Shown here piece by piece: positions 8,491 to 15,773 of a stretch of 64,000 nt of DNA. Both the position numbers and the translations under genes were made by a program. Position 1 is the first letter of the stretch. Each line of letters starts with the position of its first letter. Under the pieces are notes generated by a model. That model saw nothing but the letters and a program-made list of their open reading frames with translations. It was not told where the DNA came from and did not search any database. The stretch lies in assembly GCA_050950465.1 (NCBI GenBank), contig JBMNHQ010000002.1, positions 62,001-126,000 of the forward strand. The letters are read 5' to 3'. This DNA is from CAZRIZ01 sp050950465. GTDB lineage: Bacteria; Patescibacteriota; Saccharimonadia; Saccharimonadales; Saccharimonadaceae.

Positions 8491-9096
8491 ATGGCAAAAT
8501 TTACAGCAGAAGACATTAAGAAGTTAAAAGATTTAACTGGCGTTGGTTTAACCGATGCACGTGAAGCTTTGCGCGAAGCCAATGGCGATTTTGATAAAGC
8601 TCTCAAAGCGATGCGCGAAAAGGGCATGACTAAAGCTGAAAAACGAGGTGATCGCGAGACTCGATCAGGCATAATCGACAGTTATATTCACGATGGTCGT
8701 ATTGGCGTGCTGGTAGAGATTAACTGCGAAACTGATTTTGTAGCGCGCACTGAAGAATTTAAAGCCTTGGCACATGAAATCGCTTTGCAAGTGGCCGGTA
8801 TGAATCCAGCTTATGTTTCACGCGAAGCGGTGCCAGCGGAGGAGGTTGAGCGCGTTAAAGCTGAAATTATCGCCGCTAATGGTGACAAGCTAGACAAAAA
8901 ACCAAAAGAGATTGTCGACAAGATTGTCCAGGGTCAAGTTGATAAACACTTTGATGAATTAATCTTGCTTAACCAAGTTTATTTTAAAGATACAACTAAG
9001 ACAATTGAAGATTTAGTTAAGGAAACTATTGCTAAGCTAGGCGAAAACATTACTGTTCGTCGTTTTGCTAGGATGGAAGTTGGTTTAGACGTTTAG
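8491..9096 (+). CDS. tsf: Elongation factor Ts
   Basis: Nucleotide exchange factor for EF-Tu. 201 residues, a short form. The N-terminal UBA-like domain carries LKDLTGVGLTDAREAL, and the core has the diagnostic GVLVEINCETDFVART. Cotranscribed with rpsB (3-nt gap) and closed by a strong terminator at 9118. Confidence 0.96.
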   Translation: MAKFTAEDIKKLKDLTGVGLTDAREALREANGDFDKALKAMREKGMTKAEKRGDRETRSGIIDSYIHDGRIGVLVEINCETDFVARTEEFKALAHEIALQVAGMNPAYVSREAVPAEEVERVKAEIIAANGDKLDKKPKEIVDKIVQGQVDKHFDELILLNQVYFKDTTKTIEDLVKETIAKLGENITVRRFARMEVGLDV

Positions 9097-9117
9097 TTTC
9101 AAAACAATCAATAAAAA

Positions 9118-9146
9118 ATACCCTAGAATTGTTCTAGGGTATTTTT
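9118..9146. terminator. Bidirectional Rho-independent terminator between tsf and a convergent gene
   Basis: Perfect 11-bp stem ATACCCTAGAA (9118-9128) / TTCTAGGGTAT (9132-9142) with a TTG loop. It is flanked by A-run upstream and T-run downstream, so it can stop transcription from both sides. Confidence 0.9.
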
Positions 9147-9156
9147 GTGTAACAGT

Positions 9157-9513
9157 TTATGAGATTGAAAGAATAGCGTCTTTAATAAGTTTATCGTCTT
9201 TGGATAAGCGACCAATAGTGTTAATTTCATCAGCACCGAAAACTTCGTCGGCAGCTGGCTCAAATTGAACTGATTTTAATTTGCGCCAAACGTCATTGGC
9301 ATAACCTAATAGGGTGTTATTCTCAGTATATTCTAGGCCACGATAAAAGCCGTTCTCACTAGGTAAAAATACCTTATAAAGAGGGGTCTTTTCAGGATAT
9401 TTCTCTGATTTCAGTTTATTGACCGTCACAGTGGTGACTTTATCCGATTGTGGCATCACTAGCTCACAGGTGTAAGAGCTATAAATAAGTTTGTCAGTGG
9501 TCTTTTTTGACAT
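9157..9513 (-). CDS. Hypothetical soluble protein
   Basis: 118 residues with no signal peptide, membrane segment or cysteine cluster beyond one Cys. It is rich in charged residues and short predicted strands. No recognised family. The gene looks real: it has a near-consensus promoter (9581-9553), an AAGGAA ribosome-binding site, its own convergent terminator and coding-strand composition like its neighbours. Confidence 0.7.
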   Translation of the reverse strand: MSKKTTDKLIYSSYTCELVMPQSDKVTTVTVNKLKSEKYPEKTPLYKVFLPSENGFYRGLEYTENNTLLGYANDVWRKLKSVQFEPAADEVFGADEINTIGRLSKDDKLIKDAILSIS

Positions 9514-9540
9514 TTATTTGTTCCTTGTTTGTTTTTGCAT
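9514..9540 (-). other. Possible 8-codon upstream ORF
   Basis: ATG at 9540, 12 nt after the -10 box, reads MQKQTRNK and stops with a TAA directly abutting the ATG of the 118-residue gene. Translation of it would run through the gene's AAGGAA site and could couple or modulate initiation. Evidence is position only. Confidence 0.3.
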
Positions 9541-9552
9541 GTCTATATTTTC

Positions 9553-9581
9553 ATATTAGCACAAAATAGCAGAAAAGTCAA
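9553..9581 (-). promoter_or_regulatory. Extended -10 promoter of the 118-residue gene
   Basis: TTGACT (9581-9576), 17-nt spacer ending in TGC, TAATAT (9558-9553). Almost identical to the promoter at 49124-49152, including the spacer. Confidence 0.8.
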
Positions 9582-9636
9582 TAGTAATGTCACTTTTTAG
9601 AAAAAATAAAAGGCCAAAAACACAAGGTGATTATGA

Positions 9637-9642
9637 TATACT
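9637..9642 (+). promoter_or_regulatory. -10 box of frr
   Basis: TATACT immediately before an in-frame ATG (9643) that is therefore unlikely to be used. The AGGAG at 9660-9664 serves the ATG at 9673. Confidence 0.55.
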
Positions 9643-9672
9643 ATGTTCAAGAGAAAGATAGGAGTTCGCAAG

Positions 9673-10227
9673 ATGTTTGACTTTAAAAAATATCAAGTTG
9701 AAATGACCAAGGTGGTTGACTTTTTAGTAGATAAAATGAAGACTGTTCGAACTGGTCGCGCCCATCCCGATATGCTAGATAGCGTTCGAGTTGAGGTTTA
9801 TGGCACTTTACTTCCCTTAAACCAAGTAGCAAATGTGGTGGTGACTGATGCACAATTGTTGACTGTGACACCATTTGATACCAATAATTTACAGACAATT
9901 GCTGAAGCGATTCGAGCCGATCGTAGTTTAGGCTTTAATCCTAGTGATGACGGTCGAGTGGTGCGAGTACCAATTCCGCCACTAACTGAAGAGCGTCGTC
10001 GTGAAATTGTCAAACAAACGCGCGAAAAAGTTGAAGAATCAAAGGTGTCAGTACGCAATCTCCGTCAAGATGCTATAAAGGATATTAAAAAACTAAAAGA
10101 CTCTAAGTCAATTTCCGATGACGAAGCCCATCGATTAGAAAAAAACGTTCAAGAATTGGTTGATGAAACCCAGGCCAAAATTGAGGCCGAATTTGCCGCT
10201 AAGGAAAAGGACCTAATGACGATTTAG
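9673..10227 (+). CDS. frr: Ribosome recycling factor
   Basis: RRF splits post-termination ribosomes with EF-G. Starting at the ATG at 9673, which has an AGGAG site 8 nt upstream, gives 184 residues, matching the usual 185. An upstream in-frame ATG at 9643 touches the -10 box. Family marks include the KTVRTGRAHPDMLD segment, DGRVVRVPIPPLTEERR and the C-terminal helix DEAHRLEKNVQELVDE. It heads a run of closely spaced genes (rseP, CPBP protease, proS). Confidence 0.95.
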   Translation: MFDFKKYQVEMTKVVDFLVDKMKTVRTGRAHPDMLDSVRVEVYGTLLPLNQVANVVVTDAQLLTVTPFDTNNLQTIAEAIRADRSLGFNPSDDGRVVRVPIPPLTEERRREIVKQTREKVEESKVSVRNLRQDAIKDIKKLKDSKSISDDEAHRLEKNVQELVDETQAKIEAEFAAKEKDLMTI

Positions 10228-10244
10228 TCGTTATCGATAGAATA

Positions 10245-11390
10245 ATGTTGATCTTGGGCATCGTTGTTGGTTTACTGGTATTGTCTTTTTTGGTGGCTCT
10301 ACACGAGTTGGGACATGCTTTAGCAGCGCATCACAGTGGCGTTAAAGTGGAGGAATACGCAATCGGCTTTCCGCCTAGTTTGTGGACGAAGAAACTTAAA
10401 TCGGGTGTTGAAATTAAACTAAATGCTCTGCCGATTGGTGGTTATGTTAAGTTGCAAGGCGAATATGACGCTGCTAATAATCTAGGCGATTATGGTCGAG
10501 CTGGCTATTTGGGCAAGACTAAGATTTTGTTTGCCGGTGTAGTGGTTAATTTTCTGACAGCATGGCTAATTTTATCAATTCTGGGAATTACTGGCATGCC
10601 AATAGCTTTACCTAATCAATTTCGGTTTAAGGACGACAAGTTAATTACTTCGGCTGTTCAGGTAGCTGATTTAGAAGAAGGGGGGCCGGCTGACTTAGTA
10701 GGTTTACGACGTGGTGATGAAATCTTGACTTTCGCCAATGTGTCCATTGATGTGCCAGAAAAATTTGCCGATTTAACGACTGAGAAAGCTGGTCAAACGG
10801 TGCCGATTTTAATTAGGCGCGCTGGTGAGGAGCAAACTTTACAGATAAAAGTTCGCGGGGCCGATAAGCCAGACGATAAAGGTTTCGTTGGAATCTATCC
10901 AGCACAGCAAAGTTGGGTGAGGACTAAGTGGTATAAAGCTCCAGCTTTTGGCTTGGCAACCACGGTGCAGTTTAGTTGGGAAACACTCAGGGGGGTGGGG
11001 CAGCTGTTTGTCAGTTTTTTCGGTGGTATTATTCAAAAAATTAGCCTCAATCCAGCTGTACGTCAACAAGGTAGCGAAAATCTAGCTAAAGCGGGCGACT
11101 CCGTGGCTGGCCCAATTGCGCTTTTGGGTTTAATTTTTCCATCATTGATCGGGTCAGATATGACGACTTTCTGGTTCTTTGTGGCGTTAATTTCATTAAC
11201 TCTGTCAGTTATGAACCTATTGCCAATTCCGGGTTTAGATGGTGGCCGTTGGATGACAATGACAATTTTCCGTTTAGCTAGACAGAAATTAACTAAAGAG
11301 CGCGAAGAAAAAATTCAAACTGTTGGTGTAACTATTTTATTAGGTATAATGATTTTGGTGGTAATAAGTGATGTCTTTAAAATCATCTAA
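10245..11390 (+). CDS. rseP: RseP-type site-2 intramembrane zinc metalloprotease
   Basis: M50 protease that cuts substrates within the membrane. HELGH at residues 20-24 gives two zinc ligands and the catalytic Glu. NLLPIPGLDGGR near the C-terminus supplies the third ligand. One PDZ domain lies between them (about 130-205, with GGPADLVGLRRGDEIL). Four transmembrane helices, 381 residues. The 3' end overlaps the following CPBP gene by about 20 nt. Its natural substrate cannot be read from the sequence; no anti-sigma gene is nearby. Confidence 0.92.
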   Translation: MLILGIVVGLLVLSFLVALHELGHALAAHHSGVKVEEYAIGFPPSLWTKKLKSGVEIKLNALPIGGYVKLQGEYDAANNLGDYGRAGYLGKTKILFAGVVVNFLTAWLILSILGITGMPIALPNQFRFKDDKLITSAVQVADLEEGGPADLVGLRRGDEILTFANVSIDVPEKFADLTTEKAGQTVPILIRRAGEEQTLQIKVRGADKPDDKGFVGIYPAQQSWVRTKWYKAPAFGLATTVQFSWETLRGVGQLFVSFFGGIIQKISLNPAVRQQGSENLAKAGDSVAGPIALLGLIFPSLIGSDMTTFWFFVALISLTLSVMNLLPIPGLDGGRWMTMTIFRLARQKLTKEREEKIQTVGVTILLGIMILVVISDVFKII

Positions 11391-12162
11391 AAAAACTGAC
11401 TCTAAAAAGTCCTCGACTAAACTGTCTCGACGTCAGAAAGTTTGGGCGATTTTCTCAATATCACTTTGGGTCAGCTTGGTCTATATTATCGCTAGTGGCG
11501 CGGCATTTATAATTATATTACTGATGGGAAAATTAGGCTGGTTGTCGGCTCAACAAGAAGCATTAACCACAGCCATAAGCGGATTGGTCACTTATCTAGT
11601 ATCCTTGGGCCTATTGTTTTTTGGTATTCATTTGGCTAAGAAATACCCAGAAAAATTTGCTATTTTAGGAATTAAAAAAGAGGATTGGGCGTTTGGTGGC
11701 TGGTTGACTTGGCAGCAGCTGTTTTTAGGTGTGGCGGCCTTCATAGTGGCAATGGTGGCAATGGTGTTAGTATTATCATTTGTAAGTCAATTTATTCCTG
11801 GTTTCAACCTTGAGCAGGCTCAAGACATTGGTGTGAGTCCGCATTCAATTTATAAACGAGTCGATATGTTAATGGTCTTTTCTTTGTTAGTTGTAGCGGC
11901 GCCAATTTGTGAGGAATTGGTTTTTCGTGGATTCCTGTATGGCAAATTACGTCAAGTCTCCTCAGTTGCAATCAGTACAATTATCACCAGCTTATTATTC
12001 GGCTTAGCTCATTTGCAACCCAATGTAGCGGTAGTGACTTTTGTTATGTCAGTAGTAATGTGTTTATGTCGCGAAGCCACAGATTCAATTTATCCAGCGA
12101 TAATTGTTCATATGCTAAAGAATGGGATTGCTTTCGCACTCTTATTTATTGTGAAAGTTTAA
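11371..12162 (+). CDS. CPBP-family (Abi/CAAX-like) intramembrane metalloprotease
   Basis: Multi-pass membrane protein with the CPBP signature EELVFRGFLYGKL (catalytic Glu pair) and FGLAHLQPN (metal-binding His), in the last third of a ~263-residue chain. A basic, Ser/Lys-rich N-terminus precedes the first helix. A GTG at 11368 is an alternative start. Overlap with rseP suggests coexpression of two intramembrane proteases. Family members act in protein maturation or bacteriocin immunity; the role here is unknown. Confidence 0.85.
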   Translation: MSLKSSKKTDSKKSSTKLSRRQKVWAIFSISLWVSLVYIIASGAAFIIILLMGKLGWLSAQQEALTTAISGLVTYLVSLGLLFFGIHLAKKYPEKFAILGIKKEDWAFGGWLTWQQLFLGVAAFIVAMVAMVLVLSFVSQFIPGFNLEQAQDIGVSPHSIYKRVDMLMVFSLLVVAAPICEELVFRGFLYGKLRQVSSVAISTIITSLLFGLAHLQPNVAVVTFVMSVVMCLCREATDSIYPAIIVHMLKNGIAFALLFIVKV

Positions 12163-12177
12163 TCAGAAAGGAATCAA

Positions 12178-13422
12178 ATGAAAAGAAGTGAGTTGTATAT
12201 TAAAACTAGTAAGACAGCACCAGTTGATGAAGTGGCAAAAAATGCTCAGCTTCTGATTCGAGCTGGCTTTATTTATAAAATTATGGCGGGTGTTTATGCT
12301 TACACGCCATTGGGGCTGGTGGTTTTAGAAAAAATCAAAAAAGTTGTTCGTGAGGAGATGGATAAAATTGGTGGTCAAGAGATATTAATGACCAGCTTGC
12401 AGCCTGCTGATTTATGGAAATCAACGGCGCGCTGGGATGACGAGGCAGTCGATATTTGGTTTAAAACTAGGTTGAAAGACGAGACAGAGATTGGGCTGGC
12501 TTGGTCGCACGAAGAAGCAATTTTGGGTATGTTGCGTCACCAAATCAAGAGCTATAAAGATTTGCCAATATCAGTTTACCAATTTCAGACCAAGTTGCGT
12601 AACGAGCTTAGAGCCAAAGCTGGCATTATGCGTGGTCGCGAGTTCTTGATGAAAGACATGTATTCATTGCATGCTACTAAAGAGGATTTAGACGATTATT
12701 ATCATCGGGTAATGGAAGCTTATAAACAGGTTTTTGCTCGACTGGGTCTGGGGGATAGAACTTTTGTAACTTTTGCCAGCGGTGGTGCATTTACTAAATT
12801 TAGTCATGAATTTCAAACAATTTGTGAAGCAGGTGAGGATATTCTCTATATTAATCGTGAGAAGAATGTGGCAGTTAATGAGGAGGTGCTAGAAGAAGCT
12901 TTAACGGAGCTAGGCTTGACGAAGAATCAGCTAGAAAAAGTTAAATCGGCTGAGGTCGGTAATATATTTAACTTTGGTACAGAAAAATGTCAGCAAATGG
13001 AGGTTTATTTTACCGATCAGACTGGTGAAAGGCGACCGGTTTATTTAGCTTCATATGGTATTGGTATTTCGCGCCTAATGGGCGTGATAGCAGAAATTTT
13101 TGCTGATGAAAAAGGTTTAATTTGGCCAGAAATTATTGCTCCGGCTCAAGTTTATTTAATTAGTATTGGTGAAGTGGCAAATAAAAGGGCGAATGCTCTG
13201 TATCAGGAGCTGCAAGAGTTGGGTGTTGAGGTAATTTTTGACGATCGTGATGAGAGACCTGGCGTTAAGTTCGCTGATGCCGAGCTTATGGGTGTGCCAT
13301 ATCGAGTTACTTTGAGCGAGCGCTTGGGTGATCAAGTGGAGTTGCTGGAGCGGGCTAATAATAAACAAAATGTATTGACAGCTAGTGCGCTTATTGCTAA
13401 ACTAAAAGCAAATAACATTTAG
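12178..13422 (+). CDS. proS: Prolyl-tRNA synthetase, short form without the INS editing domain
   Basis: Class II aminoacyl-tRNA synthetase. Motif 2 is visible around FQTKLRNELRAKAGIMRGREFLMKDMYS (residues about 137-163), motif 3 at ASYGIGISRLMGVIAE, and the anticodon-binding domain follows. At 414 residues it is far shorter than the ~570 of E. coli ProRS: only about 70 residues separate ICEAGED from AEVGNIFNFGTEKC, where the ~180-residue cis-editing INS domain normally sits. Editing of Ala-tRNA-Pro must be absent or done in trans. GAAAGGA site before the ATG. Confidence 0.94.
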   Translation: MKRSELYIKTSKTAPVDEVAKNAQLLIRAGFIYKIMAGVYAYTPLGLVVLEKIKKVVREEMDKIGGQEILMTSLQPADLWKSTARWDDEAVDIWFKTRLKDETEIGLAWSHEEAILGMLRHQIKSYKDLPISVYQFQTKLRNELRAKAGIMRGREFLMKDMYSLHATKEDLDDYYHRVMEAYKQVFARLGLGDRTFVTFASGGAFTKFSHEFQTICEAGEDILYINREKNVAVNEEVLEEALTELGLTKNQLEKVKSAEVGNIFNFGTEKCQQMEVYFTDQTGERRPVYLASYGIGISRLMGVIAEIFADEKGLIWPEIIAPAQVYLISIGEVANKRANALYQELQELGVEVIFDDRDERPGVKFADAELMGVPYRVTLSERLGDQVELLERANNKQNVLTASALIAKLKANNI

Positions 13423-13426
13423 AGGC

Positions 13427-13449
13427 AATTTCGAGTCCAACTCGAAATT
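13427..13449 (+). terminator. Weak hairpin between proS and greA
   Basis: Inverted repeat AATTTCGAG (13427-13435) / CTCGAAATT (13441-13449), loop TCCAA, followed by TAATTTG rather than a full T-run. May attenuate rather than stop transcription. Confidence 0.45.
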
Positions 13450-13487
13450 TAATTTGCTGAAAAAGCAAAAGAAAGAGAATAGTTGAA

Positions 13488-13949
13488 ATGGCTAAGAGGG
13501 TTTATAAACTGACCCAAAAAGGGTTAGATAAGTTAAGTGCCGAGTTGAAAGAGTTGAAGTCGCAACGGGGTGAAATTGCTGAGAAAATCGCTTCAGCTCG
13601 AGATTTCGGTGATTTGAGTGAAAACGCCGAGTATGATGCAGCTCGGAGTGAACAGGGCGTATTAGAAACTCGTATTGCTGAGATTGAAAATATCGTGGCG
13701 AATGTTGAGATTATTAAGAATGGCGCTAGTAGTCAGGTTAGTCTTGGTAGTGAGGTTGAAGTTAAAGACTCAAAAGGTAAAAGTCGAGTTTTCCACGTTG
13801 TTGGTGCGGTTGAAGCCAATCCATTAGAAGGTAAAATCAGTAACGAATCGCCAATTGGTCAGGCTCTTTTGGACAAGATGGTGGGCGATGATTTTGTAGT
13901 TGAAACACCAAAAGGCGCAACTAAATATCAAATCGTTGCGGTTCGCTAG
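13488..13949 (+). CDS. greA: Transcription elongation factor GreA
   Basis: Rescues backtracked RNA polymerase by stimulating transcript cleavage. 153 residues with the N-terminal coiled coil. The acidic tip region reads ARDFGDLSENAEYDAARSEQ, with the Asp and Glu needed for cleavage, and the C-terminal FKBP-like domain includes SPIGQALLDK. AAAGAGA site upstream of the ATG. Confidence 0.95.
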   Translation: MAKRVYKLTQKGLDKLSAELKELKSQRGEIAEKIASARDFGDLSENAEYDAARSEQGVLETRIAEIENIVANVEIIKNGASSQVSLGSEVEVKDSKGKSRVFHVVGAVEANPLEGKISNESPIGQALLDKMVGDDFVVETPKGATKYQIVAVR

Positions 13950-13979
13950 TTTTTATTCTCATAAAACTGCTTTTTAAGG

Positions 13980-13985
13980 TATAAT
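13980..13985 (+). promoter_or_regulatory. -10 box of lysS, leaderless
   Basis: TATAAT with 6 nt to the ATG at 13992, so the expected transcription start falls on the start codon. Confidence 0.65.
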
Positions 13986-13991
13986 CATGAC

Positions 13992-15500
13992 ATGGCAACA
14001 TTAAGTGATTATCGAGATGAAAGGCTAAAAAAACGCCAAGCGCTGTTGGATTTAGGCTTCAATCTTTATCCTAGCGACAGTCATCGTACAATATTGGCGC
14101 AAGAGATTATTAATGGATTTGACAAATTATCAGGTCAAACTGCTACCGTAGCAGGGCGAATTAAATCACTACGTAAGTTTGGTAAAATTGCTTTTGTGGT
14201 GGTTGAGGATATTAGTGGGCGAATTCAGTTATTTTTAAGCCAACAATCTCTGCAAGACACGGATGCAAAGAGGGGTTTTATCGGATTGGGTGATATAAAC
14301 TTACTTGACAGTGGCGATTTTGTTGAGGCTACTGGAGAAATTATTAAAACCAAAACTGGTGAGATTTCACTTGGTGTAAAAACTCTGCGCCTACTCGCTA
14401 AAACCTTACGCCCAATACCAAATGACCAAGATGGTTTTACTGACAAAGAACAGCGTTTCCGTCGACGGTATCTTGATATGAATGTTAACCCAGAAGTGCG
14501 TGAGCGTTTTGTGCGTCGCGCTAAGTTTTGGCAAGCGACGCGTGATTTTCTAAATCAGCGTGGTTTTGTGGAAATTAATACGCCAGTTTTAGAGCATACC
14601 ACCGGTGGAGCTGATGCGGCTCCATTTGTGACGCATATGAGCGCGCTGGATGAAGAGTTTTATTTGCGTATTAGTCACGAATTACCTCTGAAGCGCTTAA
14701 TTGGCGGTGGCCTAGAAAAAGTTTATGACATCGGTCCGCGTTTTCGTAATGAGGGTCTGACTGACGAGCATCTACCAGAGCATGTGGCGATGGAGTGGTA
14801 TATGGCTTATGCCAACTGGGAAGACGGTATGAAATTGATGGAAGAAATGTACACCTATGTTTTGAAGGAAACTTTTGGCACATTGAAGTTTTCAATTGGT
14901 GAGCACGAGGTTGATATGTCTAAAAAGTGGGAGGTGTGGGATTATGCTGAAACTATCAAAAAGCATTATAACATCGATGTTTACGAGGCGAGTTTAGATG
15001 AGATTAAAGCCACTCTTAAGAAGGCTAATCTTGAGGTGGAGGAAACGGAAAACCGAGCGCGTGGTATTGATAAGCTTTGGAAGGCAGTTCGTAAAACTGT
15101 CGTTGGCCCAGTCTGGTTAGTTAATACACCAAAATTTATTTCACCGTTGTCTAAATCTAACCCAGATGACGATCGAGCCACTGAGCGTTTTCAAGCGGTA
15201 ATTGGTGGCAGTGAGTTGGGCAATGGCTACTCTGAATTAAATGATCCAATTGATCAACTGGAGCGTTTCAAGGAACAGCAGGCTATGCGTGATGCAGGCG
15301 ATGAAGAGGCGATGATGCTCGATATTGATTTTGTGGAAATGTTGGAATATGGCATGCCACCGACTTGTGGCTGGGGTTATAGCGAGCGAGTATTTTGGCT
15401 GTTTGAAGACGTCTCAGCAAAAGAGGGGGTGCCATTTCCACAGCTCCGACGCGAAATTGATGGTGTAACGCGAAAGATTTATCCCGATGTCGAGCTCTAA
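13992..15500 (+). CDS. lysS: Lysyl-tRNA synthetase, class II, with atypical motif 3
   Basis: 502 residues. An OB-fold anticodon domain (about 50-150, with GRIKSLRKFGKIAF) precedes the catalytic core with EINTPVLEHTTGGADAAPF and motif 2 FRNEGLTDEHLPEHVAMEWY. GGSELGNGYSELNDPIDQ marks it as LysRS rather than AspRS/AsnRS. Motif 3 reads PPTCGWGYSERVFWLFE instead of the usual GLGIGIDRL. The Arg is kept but the surrounding Gly/Asp pattern is changed, and the usual C-terminal end is replaced by another sequence. The 3' end overlaps the next small gene by 14 nt. Confidence 0.88.
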   Translation: MATLSDYRDERLKKRQALLDLGFNLYPSDSHRTILAQEIINGFDKLSGQTATVAGRIKSLRKFGKIAFVVVEDISGRIQLFLSQQSLQDTDAKRGFIGLGDINLLDSGDFVEATGEIIKTKTGEISLGVKTLRLLAKTLRPIPNDQDGFTDKEQRFRRRYLDMNVNPEVRERFVRRAKFWQATRDFLNQRGFVEINTPVLEHTTGGADAAPFVTHMSALDEEFYLRISHELPLKRLIGGGLEKVYDIGPRFRNEGLTDEHLPEHVAMEWYMAYANWEDGMKLMEEMYTYVLKETFGTLKFSIGEHEVDMSKKWEVWDYAETIKKHYNIDVYEASLDEIKATLKKANLEVEETENRARGIDKLWKAVRKTVVGPVWLVNTPKFISPLSKSNPDDDRATERFQAVIGGSELGNGYSELNDPIDQLERFKEQQAMRDAGDEEAMMLDIDFVEMLEYGMPPTCGWGYSERVFWLFEDVSAKEGVPFPQLRREIDGVTRKIYPDVEL

Positions 15501-15753
15501 GAAAATTTCAAAACGTCAATTTAGCAAGAATTTTAAGATAACTGTTTTAGCTTTAGTAGTATTGACAGCCTTTGTCATGGTCTTGATTTTGACTACCAAG
15601 TGGCGTACCGAAGTTGACAAAAAAACTGTGTCTTCTTCGGAGACCGACATCGAACAATCGACCAGTGTAGATTATGATAAAAATCAGATTCTAATTGACA
15701 CAACTGCTGAACCATTAGAAATAATTGAATTACCATCTTTAGAAGCTAAATAA
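15487..15753 (+). CDS. Small single-pass membrane protein, unknown
   Basis: 88 residues: a basic N-terminus, one transmembrane helix (about residues 20-41) and an acidic Ser/Thr-rich tail outside or inside the cell. It begins inside the lysS 3' end and is followed 20 nt later by the DUF2207 gene. No family recognised. Confidence 0.6.
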   Translation: MSSSKKISKRQFSKNFKITVLALVVLTAFVMVLILTTKWRTEVDKKTVSSSETDIEQSTSVDYDKNQILIDTTAEPLEIIELPSLEAK

Positions 15754-15773
15754 AAATAAGGGGGAATTATCTC

